From Bdellovibrio sp. ZAP7 (GTDB taxonomy: Bacteria > Bacteroidota > Bacteroidia > Flavobacteriales > Flavobacteriaceae): a stretch of DNA of 6,550 nucleotides. The notes beneath the pieces were generated by a model that saw nothing but the letters and a program-made list of their open reading frames with translations, was not told where the DNA came from and did no database searches. The position numbers were made by a program, and so were the translations under genes. The stretch spans positions 1 to 6,550 of the forward strand of contig CALPKO020000081.1 in NCBI GenBank assembly GCA_943324165.2, in the 5' to 3' direction. Positions 5,569 to 6,550 of the stretch are shown one piece after another (within the stretch, counting starts at the first letter, position 1; the number at the start of each line of letters is the position of its first letter).

Positions 5569-6550
5569 TAAAATAGATTTTTACTTTTATTCAACAAAAG
5601 ATAAACTACAATTGGCGCACCAATAATGGATGTTACGGCATTGATTGGCAAAACAATCTCAGAATTTGGTAAATGGGATAAAATATCACAAATCAACATA
5701 ATAATCGCGCCAAATAGCAAAGTACTCCAAAACAAAATGGAGTGCTTGCTGGTTTGAAAAGTCAATTTTGAAATATGCGGTACGGCGAGGCCTACAAAGG
5801 CAATTGGTCCAGCAAACGCAGTAATACTGCCTGCCAAAACACTGGTTGCTAAAATGATCATTAACCTCGCTCTTTTGTAATTTAAACCCAAACTTTTAGC
5901 ATAGTTCTCTCCCAACAGCAAAGAATTTAGTGGTTTTATACTCAAAAAACTTAAAAACAATCCAGCAAAAACCGCAATTGAAAGTGTCAAAATTGAATTC
6001 CAAGATAAATTTCCTAAACTACCCATCGACCAAAAAGTAAATTTTTGCAATTGTTCGGCTGTACTAAAATAAGTCAAAACCCCAACAAAAGCAGAGGCAA
6101 AACTACTAAACATTAAACCTACAATTAAAATCGTCATGGTATCTTTCAATTTTCTGGCAACTACTAAAACAGCCAACAAAACAAAGAAACTTCCTAAACA
6201 AGAAGCAATTATAATTCCAAATGGAGACAATAAAATGGAAGTGGCAAAACCAGGTAAAAAGCTTGCGCCTAAAACCACAAAAGCAACGCCTAAACTTGAG
6301 CCAGAACTCAAACCCAAAACATAAGGCCCGGCGAGCGGATTTCTAAATAAAGTTTGCATTAATAATCCAGCAATCGACAACCCGATTCCCACTAAAATGG
6401 CTGTTAATGCCTTAGGTAATCGATAATTTAGAATGATATATTGCCAAGTTGCTTTGCTAGCATTTTCGCCAATTAAACTATTAAAAACTTCTTTTATTGG
6501 AATAGATACTGAACCAAAACTGATGTTCAATAAAAATAGTACCAACAATA
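5568..6550 (-). CDS. FecCD/BtuC family ABC transporter permease (N-terminus cut by window edge)
   Basis: The frame stays open to the right edge. The visible 326 codons cover nearly the whole protein (family length about 330-350), so only a short N-terminal piece is missing. The protein is very hydrophobic, with about nine or ten membrane helices. Family hallmarks are RLPKALTAILVGIGLSIAG (visible residues 43-61), QTLFRNPLAGPYVLGLSSG (65-83), the ATPase-contacting loop GENYAKSLGLNYKRARL (213-229) and AGPIAFVGLAVPHISKL (246-262). It moves a metal chelate such as a siderophore, heme or cobalamin from periplasm to cytoplasm together with the ATPase downstream. Its TAA stop shares one base with the ATPase ATG. 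A TTG at the edge (6548-6546) could be read as a start, but this is probably an internal codon; the true start lies outside. Confidence 0.92.
   Translation of the reverse strand, partial: LLVLFLLNISFGSVSIPIKEVFNSLIGENASKATWQYIILNYRLPKALTAILVGIGLSIAGLLMQTLFRNPLAGPYVLGLSSGSSLGVAFVVLGASFLPGFATSILLSPFGIIIASCLGSFFVLLAVLVVARKLKDTMTILIVGLMFSSFASAFVGVLTYFSTAEQLQKFTFWSMGSLGNLSWNSILTLSIAVFAGLFLSFLSIKPLNSLLLGENYAKSLGLNYKRARLMIILATSVLAGSITAFAGPIAFVGLAVPHISKLTFQTSKHSILFWSTLLFGAIIMLICDILSHLPNSEIVLPINAVTSIIGAPIVVYLLLNKSKNLF

Noticed and set aside
6136..6324. Plus-strand Lys/Pro/Thr-rich frame
   Set aside because: It is the complement of the hydrophobic permease coding sequence, and its low-complexity composition is a by-product of that.

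Overview
The window looks like chromosomal DNA from a Bacteroidota bacterium, most likely a Flavobacterium-like member of the Flavobacteriia. This rests on the strongly A/T-rich sequence, promoters of the Bacteroidota type (TTTG / TAnnTTTG), weak or absent Shine-Dalgarno sequences, a lipoprotein with a C-S-K-D-E-E mature N-terminus, and the style of the proteins. No tRNA, rRNA, CRISPR array, insertion sequence or phage gene was seen. Most genes are core or common accessory genes.

Layout: (1) Positions 1-1132, minus strand, hold the N-terminal 377 residues of a large exported beta-propeller sensor/regulator whose C-terminus lies beyond the left edge. (2) A 227-bp A/T-rich spacer holds a promoter reading right into a small lipocalin-like lipoprotein (1360-1824). 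(3) A perfect 15-bp hairpin (1842-1875), flanked by A and T tracts, serves as a shared terminator between that gene and the convergent clpS. (4) clpS (1880-2155) and prmA (2180-3013) form a minus-strand operon in the order prmA-clpS. (5) A 97-bp divergent promoter region separates prmA from the plus-strand yebC-family gene (3111-3821), followed by a gene for a periplasmic or outer-membrane protein with two OmpA-like domains (3897-4778). (6) It is nearly back to back with a minus-strand FecCD/BtuCD-type importer: the ATPase (4786-5568) and its permease (5568-6550, N-terminus cut by the right edge), which overlap by one base.

How the genes relate: prmA (ribosomal protein L11 methylation), clpS (N-degron adaptor for ClpAP-type proteolysis) and the yebC-family gene (regulator or translation factor) are all housekeeping functions tied to protein synthesis and turnover. 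The other genes concern the envelope: a propeller sensor, a probably surface-exposed lipoprotein, a double OmpA-domain protein, and an importer for a metal chelate (siderophore, heme or cobalamin). I found no convincing novel multi-gene system. The items most worth a second look are the duplicated OmpA domain with an altered ligand site in its second copy, and the lipocalin-like lipoprotein of unknown function.
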